Below, one piece after another: positions 8,557 to 18,009 of a DNA stretch of 64,000 nt. The stretch is from Pseudarthrobacter sp. SSS035 (GTDB lineage Bacteria; Actinomycetota; Actinomycetes; Actinomycetales; Micrococcaceae): positions 1,240,001 to 1,304,000 of the forward strand of contig NZ_CP096882.1 of the NCBI RefSeq assembly GCF_023273875.1. The letters are read 5' to 3'. A program made the translations under genes and the position numbers. Numbering within the stretch: position 1 is the stretch's first letter; the number at the start of each line of letters is the position of its first letter. The notes under the pieces were generated by a model. It saw only the letters and a program-made list of their open reading frames with translations, did not search any database and was not told the DNA's origin.

Positions 8557-10083
8557 TCAGCTCCCCGAGTGCGCAGCCAGGAACGAGTAGACCTCGGTCT
8601 CGTCCACGCCGGGGAACGCGCCGGGCGGCATCGCGGCCAGCAGGTGCGTGTTAGCGCGAGCCGCCGGCCAGGCGTTTCCGGCCCACTCGGAGGCCAGTGC
8701 TGCCGGGGGCCGCTTGCAGCAGTTCGGGTCGGGGCACGTGGACTTTTCGCGCGCCGTGGTTTCCCGGCCGCGGAACCATTTCACGTGCTGGTACGGCACC
8801 CCGATGCTCAGGGAGAACTCGCCGCTGGCCGATCGCTCCGTCCGGGCCGTGCACCAATACGTGCCGGACGGAGTATCCGTGTACTGGCTGTACGCGCTGA
8901 ACTTGTCCGGCACATCAAACACCGCCCGCGAGGTCCAGGCCTTGCACGACGGCTGGCCTTCAATGGCGCCTGTATGGTCCATCGGGAACGTCACGCCGTC
9001 GTTCTCGTAGGCCTTGTAGATGATGCCGCTCTTGTGGGTCTTCTGGAAATGGGTAGTGATGCCCAGGTGCTTCGTGGCCAGGTTGGTGAAGCGGTGCGCG
9101 GCGGTCTCGTAGGAGACGGCAAAGGCGTCACGGATGTCCTCAACCGCGATTTCCTTGGCAGCCTTGGCCTTCTGCAGGAAGTCCACGGTGGCCTGCTCGG
9201 GCAGCAGGAGCGCGGCCGCGAAGTAGTTCGTGGCCACCCGCTGGCCGAGGAAGTCGCCGTAGTTCTTCGGCGTCTCGTGCCCCAGGACGTAGTGCCCCAG
9301 CGCCTGCAACAGCACCGAGCGGGGGTCGTGGTCCTGCCGCTGGCTCTGCGTCAGGTAAATTCTGTGATTCTTCAAATCCGTCACTGAACGGGTGGAATGC
9401 GGCAGGTCGCTCACGTGATGGAGGGTGAATCCGAGCTTCTCGGCGATGTCGGCGATGACGTGCTGGCTCAGCGGCCCGGCCGTGTAACCCACCAGTCCCA
9501 GGACCTTCTGGGCCTCGGCCTCATACTCCGGGAAGTAGTTGCCGCGCTCACGCATCATGGCACGCAGCTCACCGTTCGCGCGGCGGGCTTCCTCCGGCGT
9601 CGCCACCTGCTCGTTAAGCTTGCGTTCAAGCTCGTGCAGCAGCCCCACCTGCGCCTCCAACACATCGACCGGAAGCCGCGAGCTGATGCGGATTTTGGGC
9701 AGATTAAGGGACTCGTACAGGGGCCCGCGCTGGTAGCGTTCCAGCTCAATTTCCAGGGCCGCGCGGCGGCTCTGCGGCTCGGAGCCAAGCAACTGGTCGA
9801 TGCTCACGTTCAGGGCCGTGGCCAGCCCCTGCAGCAGGGAAAGTTTGGGCTCCCGCTTGCCGTTTTCGATCAGGCTCAACTGGCTGGGGGCGGTCCCGAC
9901 GGCGGCGCCCAGGTCATCGAGTGTGTACCCGGCCTGCTTGCGCAGATGCCGCACGCGGCGGCCCAGGCTGATGACGTCCAGTTCCGGAGAGGCGGCGGAC
10001 GACGGCGGTAGGGCGACTTCGCGGTTCCAGCTTCCAGGCGTCATTTCTTGAGGATACGCGAAGAAGTGCATTTCTTTCCACAC
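8557..10083 (-). CDS. ramB: RamB-like regulator of acetate/glyoxylate metabolism
   Basis: The protein of about 508 residues has an XRE helix-turn-helix at about residues 40-100 (VRHLRKQAGYTLDDLGAAVG through SIDQLLG). Next comes an ImmA/IrrE-like region whose metal motif is degenerate (ALGHYVLGHE). The Cys-rich C-terminal half (CPDPNCCKRPP) is characteristic of the short-chain-fatty-acid regulator family that includes Corynebacterium RamB. RamB represses aceA, aceB and acetate genes and binds its own promoter. The divergent aceA next door supports the same role. The start is uncertain: GTG 10083, ATG 10071 and ATG 10044 are all in frame and none has a strong ribosome-binding site. Confidence 0.85.
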   Translation of the reverse strand: MWKEMHFFAYPQEMTPGSWNREVALPPSSAASPELDVISLGRRVRHLRKQAGYTLDDLGAAVGTAPSQLSLIENGKREPKLSLLQGLATALNVSIDQLLGSEPQSRRAALEIELERYQRGPLYESLNLPKIRISSRLPVDVLEAQVGLLHELERKLNEQVATPEEARRANGELRAMMRERGNYFPEYEAEAQKVLGLVGYTAGPLSQHVIADIAEKLGFTLHHVSDLPHSTRSVTDLKNHRIYLTQSQRQDHDPRSVLLQALGHYVLGHETPKNYGDFLGQRVATNYFAAALLLPEQATVDFLQKAKAAKEIAVEDIRDAFAVSYETAAHRFTNLATKHLGITTHFQKTHKSGIIYKAYENDGVTFPMDHTGAIEGQPSCKAWTSRAVFDVPDKFSAYSQYTDTPSGTYWCTARTERSASGEFSLSIGVPYQHVKWFRGRETTAREKSTCPDPNCCKRPPAALASEWAGNAWPAARANTHLLAAMPPGAFPGVDETEVYSFLAAHSGS

Positions 10084-10095
10084 TTTTCCCCTAGA

Positions 10096-10111
10096 GAAGT
10101 GTTGCGAAGTG
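10096..10111. promoter_or_regulatory. Candidate RamB-type direct repeats in the aceA/ramB spacer
   Basis: GAAGTG occurs at 10096-10101 and 10106-10111, exactly one helical turn apart. A third GAAGTG lies at 10063-10068, at the start of ramB. The arrangement fits binding of a dimeric regulator on one face of the DNA. It is only a candidate, because the site does not match the corynebacterial RamB consensus closely. Confidence 0.4.
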
Positions 10112-10225
10112 CTGAAAAGTAGTAATCACGGAAAGAAACACCGCACCGGGGTAGCCGGCCGGAGTTGCAAGGAAGCAGCTCCGGCCGGCGGATTAAGCAC
10201 CCGGAGCTCAATCAAGGAGACAACG

Positions 10226-11542
10226 ATGACTGCAGCATTTGAGCCCACCCAGCAGACGCCCGAAGAGCAGGCCGCCGCCCTGGAGCTTGAGTGGGCCGCC
10301 AACCCCCGCTGGGAAGGTGTGACCCGTGACTACAAGGCAACGGACGTCGTCAAGCTCCGCGGCCGTGTCTCCGAAGAGCACACGCTGGCCCGACGCGGAT
10401 CCGAGAAACTGTGGAAGCAGCTCACCGAAGAGCACAAGACCGGCGGGTACACCAACGCCCTGGGCGCCCTGACCGGCAACCAGGCCGTGCAGCAGGTCAA
10501 GGCCGGCCTCCGCGCCATCTACCTCTCGGGCTGGCAGGTCGCCGCCGACGCCAACAACTCCGGCCACACCTACCCGGACCAGTCCCTCTACCCGGCCAAC
10601 TCGGTTCCGACCGTGGTGCGCCGCATCAACAACGCCCTCCTGCGTGCGGACCAGATCGAATTCTCCGAAGGCATCCAGACCGTTGAGGACTGGATGGTCC
10701 CGATCGTTGCCGACGCCGAGGCCGGCTTCGGCGGCCCGCTGAACGCCTACGAGCTCATGAAATCCATGATCCAGGCCGGCGCGTCAGGCGTGCACTGGGA
10801 AGACCAGCTCGCCTCGGAGAAGAAGTGCGGCCACCTCGGCGGCAAGGTCCTCATCCCCACCCGGCAGCACGTCCGCACACTGAACGCCGCCCGCCTGGCC
10901 GCCGACGTCGCCGGCACCCCCTCGGTGGTCATCGCCCGCACCGACGCCGAGGCAGCCACCCTGATCACCTCCGACGTCGATCCCCGCGACCAGGAATTCG
11001 TCACCGGCGAACGCACCCCGGAAGGTTTCTACAAGGTCCGCAACGGCATCGAACCCTGCATCGCCCGTGCCAAGGCCTACGCCCCGTACTCCGACCTCAT
11101 CTGGATGGAGACGGGCACCCCGGACCTGGAGCTTGCCCGCAAGTTCGCCGAAGCGGTCAAGGCCGACTTCCCGGACCAGATGCTCTCCTACAACTGCTCG
11201 CCCTCGTTCAACTGGCGCAAGCACCTGGACGACGCCACCATCGCCAAGTTCCAGCGTGAACTCGGCGCCATGGGCTTTACGTTCCAGTTCATCACCCTGG
11301 CCGGCTTCCACGCCCTGAACTACTCGATGTTCGATCTCGCCCACGGTTACGCCCGTGAAGGCATGAGCGCCTACGTCGAGCTGCAGGAGAAGGAATTCGC
11401 CTCCGAGTCCCGCGGCTACACCGCGACCAAGCACCAGCGCGAAGTCGGCACCGGCTACTTCGACGACATTGCAACTGCGCTCAACCCGAACGCATCGACC
11501 CTGGCACTGGTGGGATCCACCGAAGAAGGCCAGTTCCACTAA
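10226..11542 (+). CDS. aceA: Isocitrate lyase
   Basis: The protein of about 438 residues cleaves isocitrate to glyoxylate and succinate, the first step of the glyoxylate shunt. Motifs include the active-site KKCGHLGGKVLIPT, the metal-binding VADAEAGFGG, and the late conserved SYNCSPSFNW. The ATG at 10226 is preceded by AAGGAGA at a good distance. The longer frame from 10109 lacks such support and would prepend non-homologous sequence. Malate synthase A follows in the same direction after a 92-bp gap containing a long hairpin, so the two genes may be only partly cotranscribed. The divergent RamB-like regulator is the expected controller during growth on acetate or fatty acids. Confidence 0.97.
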   Translation: MTAAFEPTQQTPEEQAAALELEWAANPRWEGVTRDYKATDVVKLRGRVSEEHTLARRGSEKLWKQLTEEHKTGGYTNALGALTGNQAVQQVKAGLRAIYLSGWQVAADANNSGHTYPDQSLYPANSVPTVVRRINNALLRADQIEFSEGIQTVEDWMVPIVADAEAGFGGPLNAYELMKSMIQAGASGVHWEDQLASEKKCGHLGGKVLIPTRQHVRTLNAARLAADVAGTPSVVIARTDAEAATLITSDVDPRDQEFVTGERTPEGFYKVRNGIEPCIARAKAYAPYSDLIWMETGTPDLELARKFAEAVKADFPDQMLSYNCSPSFNWRKHLDDATIAKFQRELGAMGFTFQFITLAGFHALNYSMFDLAHGYAREGMSAYVELQEKEFASESRGYTATKHQREVGTGYFDDIATALNPNASTLALVGSTEEGQFH

Positions 11543-11557
11543 ATTTTCCCCAAGTAA

Positions 11558-11605
11558 GTAGCACTAAGTGTCGTTTTGGAGGCTCAAAACGACACTTACT
11601 GCTAC
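11558..11605. terminator. 21-bp hairpin between aceA and aceB
   Basis: Arms 11558-11578 and 11585-11605 pair with a single mismatch around a six-base loop. No U-run follows. It may act as a processing or attenuation element that sets the aceA:aceB ratio, or it may simply terminate aceA. Confidence 0.65.
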
Positions 11606-11634
11606 CCAGTTGGGCCCTGCACCAGGAGACTGAA

Positions 11635-13287
<1,653 letters not shown>

Positions 13288-13383
13288 GGCTGCAGCAGGC
13301 TACTGAATAGATTTCCGTCCGCCGGGCAGGCACGCCCTTCGCAACAGGCACCCCCGAGATCCGGGGCGCCGGCCCGGCGACGG

Positions 13384-13467
13384 AACACCAGCGAGACAGC
13401 GCGAACCGGCAGCTGATGACCCAAACCAAAGGTTTGAGGGTATTAAGCTGCCGGTTCGCGCTGGTGT
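13384..13467. terminator. Bidirectional nested hairpin between aceB and the MFS gene
   Basis: Outer arms AACACCAGCG (13384-13393) and its complement (about 13458-13467), plus CGAACCGGCAGCT (from 13401) and its complement, form one long stem with an eight-base bulge. Nested at the tip is CAAACC-AAA-GGTTTG (13422-13436). It lies between two convergent genes and can serve both. Confidence 0.65.
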
Positions 13468-13502
13468 TTGTTTGGGGGGTGCCTGCGGGTGGAGGGGGAG
13501 AA

Positions 13503-13516
13503 CGTACGACGGCGGG
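13503..13516. repeat. Copy 2 of the 14-mer CGTACGACGGCGGG
   Basis: The identical 14-mer forms one arm of the hairpin at 3519-3554. In both places it follows a long hairpin and a G-rich stretch, and lies just behind the stop codon of a minus-strand MFS gene. This points to a composite dispersed intergenic element. This copy lacks the matching right arm. Confidence 0.55.
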
Positions 13517-13521
13517 ACGCG

Positions 13522-14718
13522 TCAGCGTCCTTTCGGCACCAGCCGCACGGCCAGGGTTGTGCAGACGAAGAACATCAGCACCGAGCCCAGGATCACCAGC
13601 AGCGCCGGGGTCCAGGAGCCCGAGGTGTCGTGAACAAACCCCACCAGCGGCGGGGCCACCGCACCGAAGCAATACCCCAATCCTTGGACCGTGGCGGACA
13701 TCCGGCCCGCGGACACCTGGTCCCGGGCCAGTTTGATGATGGCGATGAAGATCAGCGTGATCCCGCCGCCCTGCGCGATGCCGCCGAACGTGGACCACAG
13801 CCACCACAGTTCCGGCGCCAGCAGCAGCCCGGCCGGCACGGCCGTCCACAGCACGCCAATGGTGACTGCCGTCGTCGTCGTACTGAAATATTTGGCCGCG
13901 AACGGCACTCCCAGGCCGCCAACAATGGCGAAGATCTGGAACAGCGATGAACCTGCCCCGGCGGCTGCGGCGGACATGCCGAGTTCGTCGTTGAGGTAGC
14001 TCGGCAGCCAGGCCGTCACCGCGTAGTAGGAAAACGCCTGCCCGGCGAAGCCTGCGGTGAGCCCGGCGGTAATCCAGCCGGAACCCTTGACGGCCGGGTG
14101 TTCCTGCCCGCCGGCCACCAGGGTGCGGGAGGGCACAAACGCGGTGCGGGCGCCCACGGCGAGGGTCCAGAAAACGATGGCAATCACGGCCAGAATGCCC
14201 ACGGCGGCCAGGGCCACCCGCCAACCGGCCAGCTCGGCCAGGGGCGCCATGACCATCGATGTCAGGAATGATCCGATGTTTAGAGCCGCCGTGTACACAC
14301 CCATGGCGGTCCCTTGGCGCATCGGGGAGAAGTCGCGGCGGATAATCAACGGCACCGCGATGTTGCCCACCGTGATGGCCAGGCCGATCATCACCGTGCC
14401 CACCACCACCGGTCCCGGGCCGCCCGCCGAGCGCACAATCACGCCAGCCAGGACGCCAAGGATAGTCAGCGAAACGGCGAACTCCGCGCCGAGTTTCCTC
14501 GTGGTCAGTGACGCCAGCGACGCGGCGAGCGCGAAGCACAGCACCGGGATGCTCGTCAGCAGGCCCAACATCACGGGGGTAAATCCGAGGTCGGCCTGCA
14601 TCAGGTCAACCACCGGGGCAACGGCAACGAAGGGCCCACGCAGGTTCAGCGCCAGCAGTCCGATGCAGGCCAGGAGGATCCAGCCCTTGGGAACTTTGGC
14701 CAGGAACTGTCCGCTCAT
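13522..14718 (-). CDS. MFS transporter of the CynX/NimT family
   Basis: The protein of about 398 residues has twelve predicted helices and the CynX/NimT opening GWILLACIGLLALNLRGPFV, followed by VVDLMQADLGFTPVMLGLLT. Members include the cyanate transporter CynX and 2-nitroimidazole exporters, and most are uncharacterised. The start is taken at ATG 14718, which gives the family's short N terminus. The longer frame to 14907 runs through the promoter of the divergent dehydrogenase. No cyanase or other pathway gene is adjacent, so the substrate cannot be inferred. Confidence 0.87.
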   Translation of the reverse strand: MSGQFLAKVPKGWILLACIGLLALNLRGPFVAVAPVVDLMQADLGFTPVMLGLLTSIPVLCFALAASLASLTTRKLGAEFAVSLTILGVLAGVIVRSAGGPGPVVVGTVMIGLAITVGNIAVPLIIRRDFSPMRQGTAMGVYTAALNIGSFLTSMVMAPLAELAGWRVALAAVGILAVIAIVFWTLAVGARTAFVPSRTLVAGGQEHPAVKGSGWITAGLTAGFAGQAFSYYAVTAWLPSYLNDELGMSAAAAGAGSSLFQIFAIVGGLGVPFAAKYFSTTTTAVTIGVLWTAVPAGLLLAPELWWLWSTFGGIAQGGGITLIFIAIIKLARDQVSAGRMSATVQGLGYCFGAVAPPLVGFVHDTSGSWTPALLVILGSVLMFFVCTTLAVRLVPKGR

Positions 14719-14887
14719 GAGGATTCGGCGGTGACTAAATAGGATTTCATCACTTCCATTGCTATCACGGCGTATTGCCCCGGACGCCACAGGCCACGTC
14801 ATGGCGCCCTGGCATACGATGAAGCTCACACCGGCGGGCACCAACGTGCGGGTACAAAAGCCGCTCACCTCGGACGAAGGAACAGAC

Positions 14888-15850
14888 ATGCAGCAACGGC
14901 TTGCCATCCTCGACGACTACCAGGACGTGGCGCACGGTTTCGCCGACTGGGCCGCCCTGGAACAGGTCGGCGTTACAACGTCCGTCTTCCGCGAGCCCTT
15001 CCAGTCCGAGGACGCACTGGCCGCGGCGCTTGCCGGCTACCAGATCGTCATAGCGATGCGTGAGCGGACCCCGTTCCCCCGCACCGTGCTGGAACGTCTC
15101 CCGGGGCTGAAGCTGCTGGTGACCACGGGCATGGCCAATGCCTCCATCGACGTGGCCGCAGCAACGGAACTCGGCATCACCGTGTGCGGCACGCCCGGGT
15201 CCCCCACGGCCGCGCCCGAGCTGACCTGGGCTTTGCTGCTCGCGATCGCCCGCAACCTCCCGGCCGAGGAGAACTCGCTGCGCGCGGGCACATGGCAGTC
15301 CTCGGTGGGGATGGAGCTTTCCGGCAAGACTCTGGGCGTCGTGGGTCTGGGCAAGATCGGGCGGCGGATCGCGGCCTACGGGCGGGCTTTCGGCATGGAA
15401 GTGCTCGCCTGGAGCCAGAATCTCACCGATGAGGCCGCCGCCGAGGCAGGCGTTCAGAAGGTCAGCAAGGAGGACCTTTTCGAGAATTCCGACGTCGTGT
15501 CCCTCCACCTGCGGCTGTCTCCCCGTTCCGAGGACATCGTGGGTGAGCAGGAACTGCGGCTCCTGGGGCCGGAAGGCATCCTGGTGAACACGTCCCGGGG
15601 TCCGCTGGTGAACCAGGATTCCCTGGTACGGGCTTTGAACGAGGGCTGGATCCGCGGCGCGGCCCTGGACGTTTTTGACCAGGAACCACTTCCCGCGGGC
15701 CACCCGCTGCTCAGCGCCCCCAACACTGTCCTGTCCCCGCACCTCGGCTACGTGACGGCCGAGAGCTACCGGCAGTTCTACGGTGGCGCGTTCGAGGACG
15801 TCAAGGCCTGGCTGGAGGGAACGCCGGTCCGCGTGATCACGGCAGAGTGA
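14888..15850 (+). CDS. D-2-hydroxyacid dehydrogenase (NAD-dependent, phosphoglycerate-dehydrogenase type)
   Basis: The protein of about 320 residues has the two-domain fold of D-isomer 2-hydroxyacid dehydrogenases. The Rossmann motif is TLGVVGLGKIGRRIAAYGRA (from about residue 147). Catalytic residues are Arg in NTSRGPLVNQDSLVRAL, Glu in ALDVFDQEPLP and His in LSPHLGYVT. The ATG follows AAGGAAC. Frames to 14759 run into the divergent MFS promoter. It reduces an alpha-keto acid or oxidises a D-2-hydroxy acid. The substrate is open, as this subgroup is usually annotated only as phosphoglycerate-dehydrogenase-like. It converges on the ROK gene. Confidence 0.88.
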   Translation: MQQRLAILDDYQDVAHGFADWAALEQVGVTTSVFREPFQSEDALAAALAGYQIVIAMRERTPFPRTVLERLPGLKLLVTTGMANASIDVAAATELGITVCGTPGSPTAAPELTWALLLAIARNLPAEENSLRAGTWQSSVGMELSGKTLGVVGLGKIGRRIAAYGRAFGMEVLAWSQNLTDEAAAEAGVQKVSKEDLFENSDVVSLHLRLSPRSEDIVGEQELRLLGPEGILVNTSRGPLVNQDSLVRALNEGWIRGAALDVFDQEPLPAGHPLLSAPNTVLSPHLGYVTAESYRQFYGGAFEDVKAWLEGTPVRVITAE

Positions 15851-15864
15851 TCGCGGCCGAGCGG

Positions 15865-17076
15865 CTAACCGGCCGCCTGGAGCGTCGCCTCAATGGCTGC
15901 AGGCGACAACACATACTGCGTGACCATCTGGCTGGCTCCCAGAATCGCCGCCTGGTCCCCGGCCACGGAAAGGGCGATCCGCAGGTGGCTGGTTGCCAGC
16001 GGCAAGGACCGCCGGTAGACCACTTCGCGGACGCCGGCCATCAGGTGCTCCCCGGCCTGGCCCAGGCTCCCGCCGATGACAATGACGGACGGGTTCAGCA
16101 GGTTGACCACAGTGGCCAGCACATCGCCCACATCCCGGCCGGCCTGGCGCAGGGCGTGTATAGCCTGCGGGTTGCCCTCGCCGACCAGCCGCAGCACATC
16201 ACTGCCCTTGCGCGCAGGAACACCTTGCCGCTCCAGTTCTGCGGCCAGGGCCGGTCCGGACGCGAGGGCCTCCAGGCAGCCATGGTTTCCGCAGCGACAC
16301 AGCACGTTATCGCCGCGCGGCACGCGGACGTGGCCCAGATCGCCAGCCGTTCCGTTGGCTCCGCGCTGCAGTTCACCGTTGCTGATGATCCCGGATCCGA
16401 TGCCGGTGGCAACCTTGATGAACAGGAAATTCCCGTGGTCCGCCCAGTGCGCCGACCGCTCCCCCAGCGCCATAATGTTCACGTCGTTGTCCACCAGCAC
16501 GGGTACCGGCAGCGAGCGCTGGACGTAAGGGACGACGTCGAACCCGTCCCACCCCGGCATGATGGGCGGCTTGACGGGCTTTCCGGTGGCGTGCTCCACG
16601 GGCCCCGGCAGGCCGATCCCGATGCCGGCAAGATCGCGCGGATCTCGCCCGGCCTGCTCAAGCAACGCCCGTCCCTCCTTGATCACCCGGCCGAGCACCG
16701 CCTCCGGGCCGGCGGCCACATCCTGGGCCAGCCGCCGCTCCGCCAGGACCCGGCCGCTGAGATCGGTGACGGCAACAATCACGTGGGTGGCGCCGACGTC
16801 GACGGCCAGAACGGCGCGTGCCGCCGGGTTGAAGGCAAAGCGCGACGGCGGCCTGCCGCCGCTGGAGTTCGCTTCACCTGCTGCGCCCACCAGGCCGGAG
16901 GCGATCAGGGCGTCGATGCGCGCGGCGACAGTTGAACGTGCCAGTCCGGTGGTCAGGGCCAGCTCTGCCCGTGTCCGCGCCTGGCCGTCCCGGAGGAGCT
17001 GGAAGAGATCGCCGGCGCGCGCCAGGCTCACGCCGTGGTCTGGGGCGGTGTGCTCGGTTCCGGGGCTGAGGCTCAT
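15865..17076 (-). CDS. ROK-family transcriptional repressor
   Basis: The 403-residue protein has an N-terminal winged helix-turn-helix (about 20-70, RAELALTTGLARSTVAARID). The ROK sugar-kinase-like domain has an ATP/sugar site at LAVDVGATHVIVAVTDLSG. The zinc-binding CRCGNHGCLEALASG (about 285-299) is complete. Such NagC/XylR-type proteins repress sugar genes and are released by a sugar or sugar phosphate. It is divergent from the isomerase/oxidoreductase operon at 17251, with two inverted repeats in the spacer. The extra GGRPPSRF loop before the kinase domain is typical of regulators rather than true kinases. Confidence 0.92.
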   Translation of the reverse strand: MSLSPGTEHTAPDHGVSLARAGDLFQLLRDGQARTRAELALTTGLARSTVAARIDALIASGLVGAAGEANSSGGRPPSRFAFNPAARAVLAVDVGATHVIVAVTDLSGRVLAERRLAQDVAAGPEAVLGRVIKEGRALLEQAGRDPRDLAGIGIGLPGPVEHATGKPVKPPIMPGWDGFDVVPYVQRSLPVPVLVDNDVNIMALGERSAHWADHGNFLFIKVATGIGSGIISNGELQRGANGTAGDLGHVRVPRGDNVLCRCGNHGCLEALASGPALAAELERQGVPARKGSDVLRLVGEGNPQAIHALRQAGRDVGDVLATVVNLLNPSVIVIGGSLGQAGEHLMAGVREVVYRRSLPLATSHLRIALSVAGDQAAILGASQMVTQYVLSPAAIEATLQAAG

Positions 17077-17111
17077 GGATTATGAATAACACATGTAACT
17101 TCTGCCTGTCA

Positions 17112-17139
17112 CGCGGAACAAAGAATATCGGCTTCCGCG
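17112..17139. promoter_or_regulatory. Inverted repeat CGCGGAA-N14-TTCCGCG in the ROK/operon spacer
   Basis: Perfect seven-base arms at 17112-17118 and 17133-17139 lie between the ROK start and the operon promoter. The arms are far apart, so this is a weaker operator candidate than the dyad at 17142-17167. Confidence 0.4.
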
Positions 17140-17141
17140 CA

Positions 17142-17178
17142 ACTTTTGCTTGACGATCGGCAAAAGTCATTCTAGCTT
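17142..17178 (+). promoter_or_regulatory. Sigma-A-type promoter embedded in an operator dyad, driving the isomerase/oxidoreductase operon
   Basis: TTGACG (17150-17155), a 17-base spacer and TAGCTT (17173-17178) make a good housekeeping promoter. The -35 box lies in the centre of a perfect eight-base inverted repeat, ACTTTTGC (17142-17149) and GCAAAAGT (17160-17167). A repressor on this dyad would directly exclude RNA polymerase. The divergent ROK protein is the obvious candidate. Confidence 0.6.
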
Positions 17179-17250
17179 TAGTGGCAGTGGCATCGCCCTC
17201 AGCACCGCAGCACCCAATCAACGTGGATTCGTCTGCAATCAGGAGAACCA

Positions 17251-18009
17251 ATGAACTACTCGATCCAGCTCTACACACTCCGGGACCAGATCCAGGCGGA
17301 CCTTCCCGGCACCATCCGCAAGGTCGCGGAGATCGGCTTCACGAAGGTCGAGCCGTACAACTTCGTAGCCACGGCCAAGGAGCTCGGGGCTGCACTGCGG
17401 GAGAACGGCCTGACGGCTCCGTCCGGGCACGCACCGCTGCTGAGCCAGGATCAGGACGAAATTTTCGCTGCGGCCAAAGAGCTGGGCATCACCACCGTCA
17501 TCGACCCCTTCATCCCGGCCGAACGCTGGCAGTCCGCCGAAGACATCCAGGCCACCGCCGCCGGCCTCAACGATGCAGCCAGGAAGGGCGCCGGATACGG
17601 CATCCGGGTGGGCTACCACAACCATGCTTGGGAGCTGGAGTCCACCATCGAGGGCCCCACCGCCCTGGAGTATTTCGCTGACCTCCTTGATCCCGAAGTT
17701 GTCCTCGAAGTGGACACGTACTGGGTTGCCGTGGGCGGCCAGGACCCGGTGGCTGTGCTGGAGCGCCTCGGCGACCGCGTCAAGTTCATCCACATCAAGG
17801 ACGGACCGCTGAACACCGATACCAAGGCGCAGCTCCCCGCAGGCCAAGGCAAGGTCGCCGTACTGGACGTCATCGCCGCCGCCAGGTCCCTCGAGGTGGG
17901 CGTGGTGGAATTCGATGACTACGCCGGAGACATCTTCGTAGGCATCGCCGAGAGCCTCGCCTATCTCACCGCCGCCCAGGGCACCGGCACGGCCGGAGCA
18001 CGCGCATGA
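17251..18009 (+). CDS. Sugar phosphate isomerase/epimerase (xylose-isomerase-like TIM barrel), short form
   Basis: The 252-residue TIM-barrel protein opens with NYSIQLYTLRDQIQADLPGT. Its metal/substrate-binding residues lie in VGYHNHAWELE, LEVDTYWV and FIHIKDGP, with a final acidic residue in VVEFDDY. It belongs to the AP_endonuc_2 superfamily used in catabolism of inositols, 3-keto-sugars and other modified sugars. It has a ribosome-binding site (AGGAG) and is the first gene of a four-gene operon. Its stop overlaps the next ATG as ATGA. Isomerase/epimerase is a family-level call; the substrate is unknown. Confidence 0.85.
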   Translation: MNYSIQLYTLRDQIQADLPGTIRKVAEIGFTKVEPYNFVATAKELGAALRENGLTAPSGHAPLLSQDQDEIFAAAKELGITTVIDPFIPAERWQSAEDIQATAAGLNDAARKGAGYGIRVGYHNHAWELESTIEGPTALEYFADLLDPEVVLEVDTYWVAVGGQDPVAVLERLGDRVKFIHIKDGPLNTDTKAQLPAGQGKVAVLDVIAAARSLEVGVVEFDDYAGDIFVGIAESLAYLTAAQGTGTAGARA

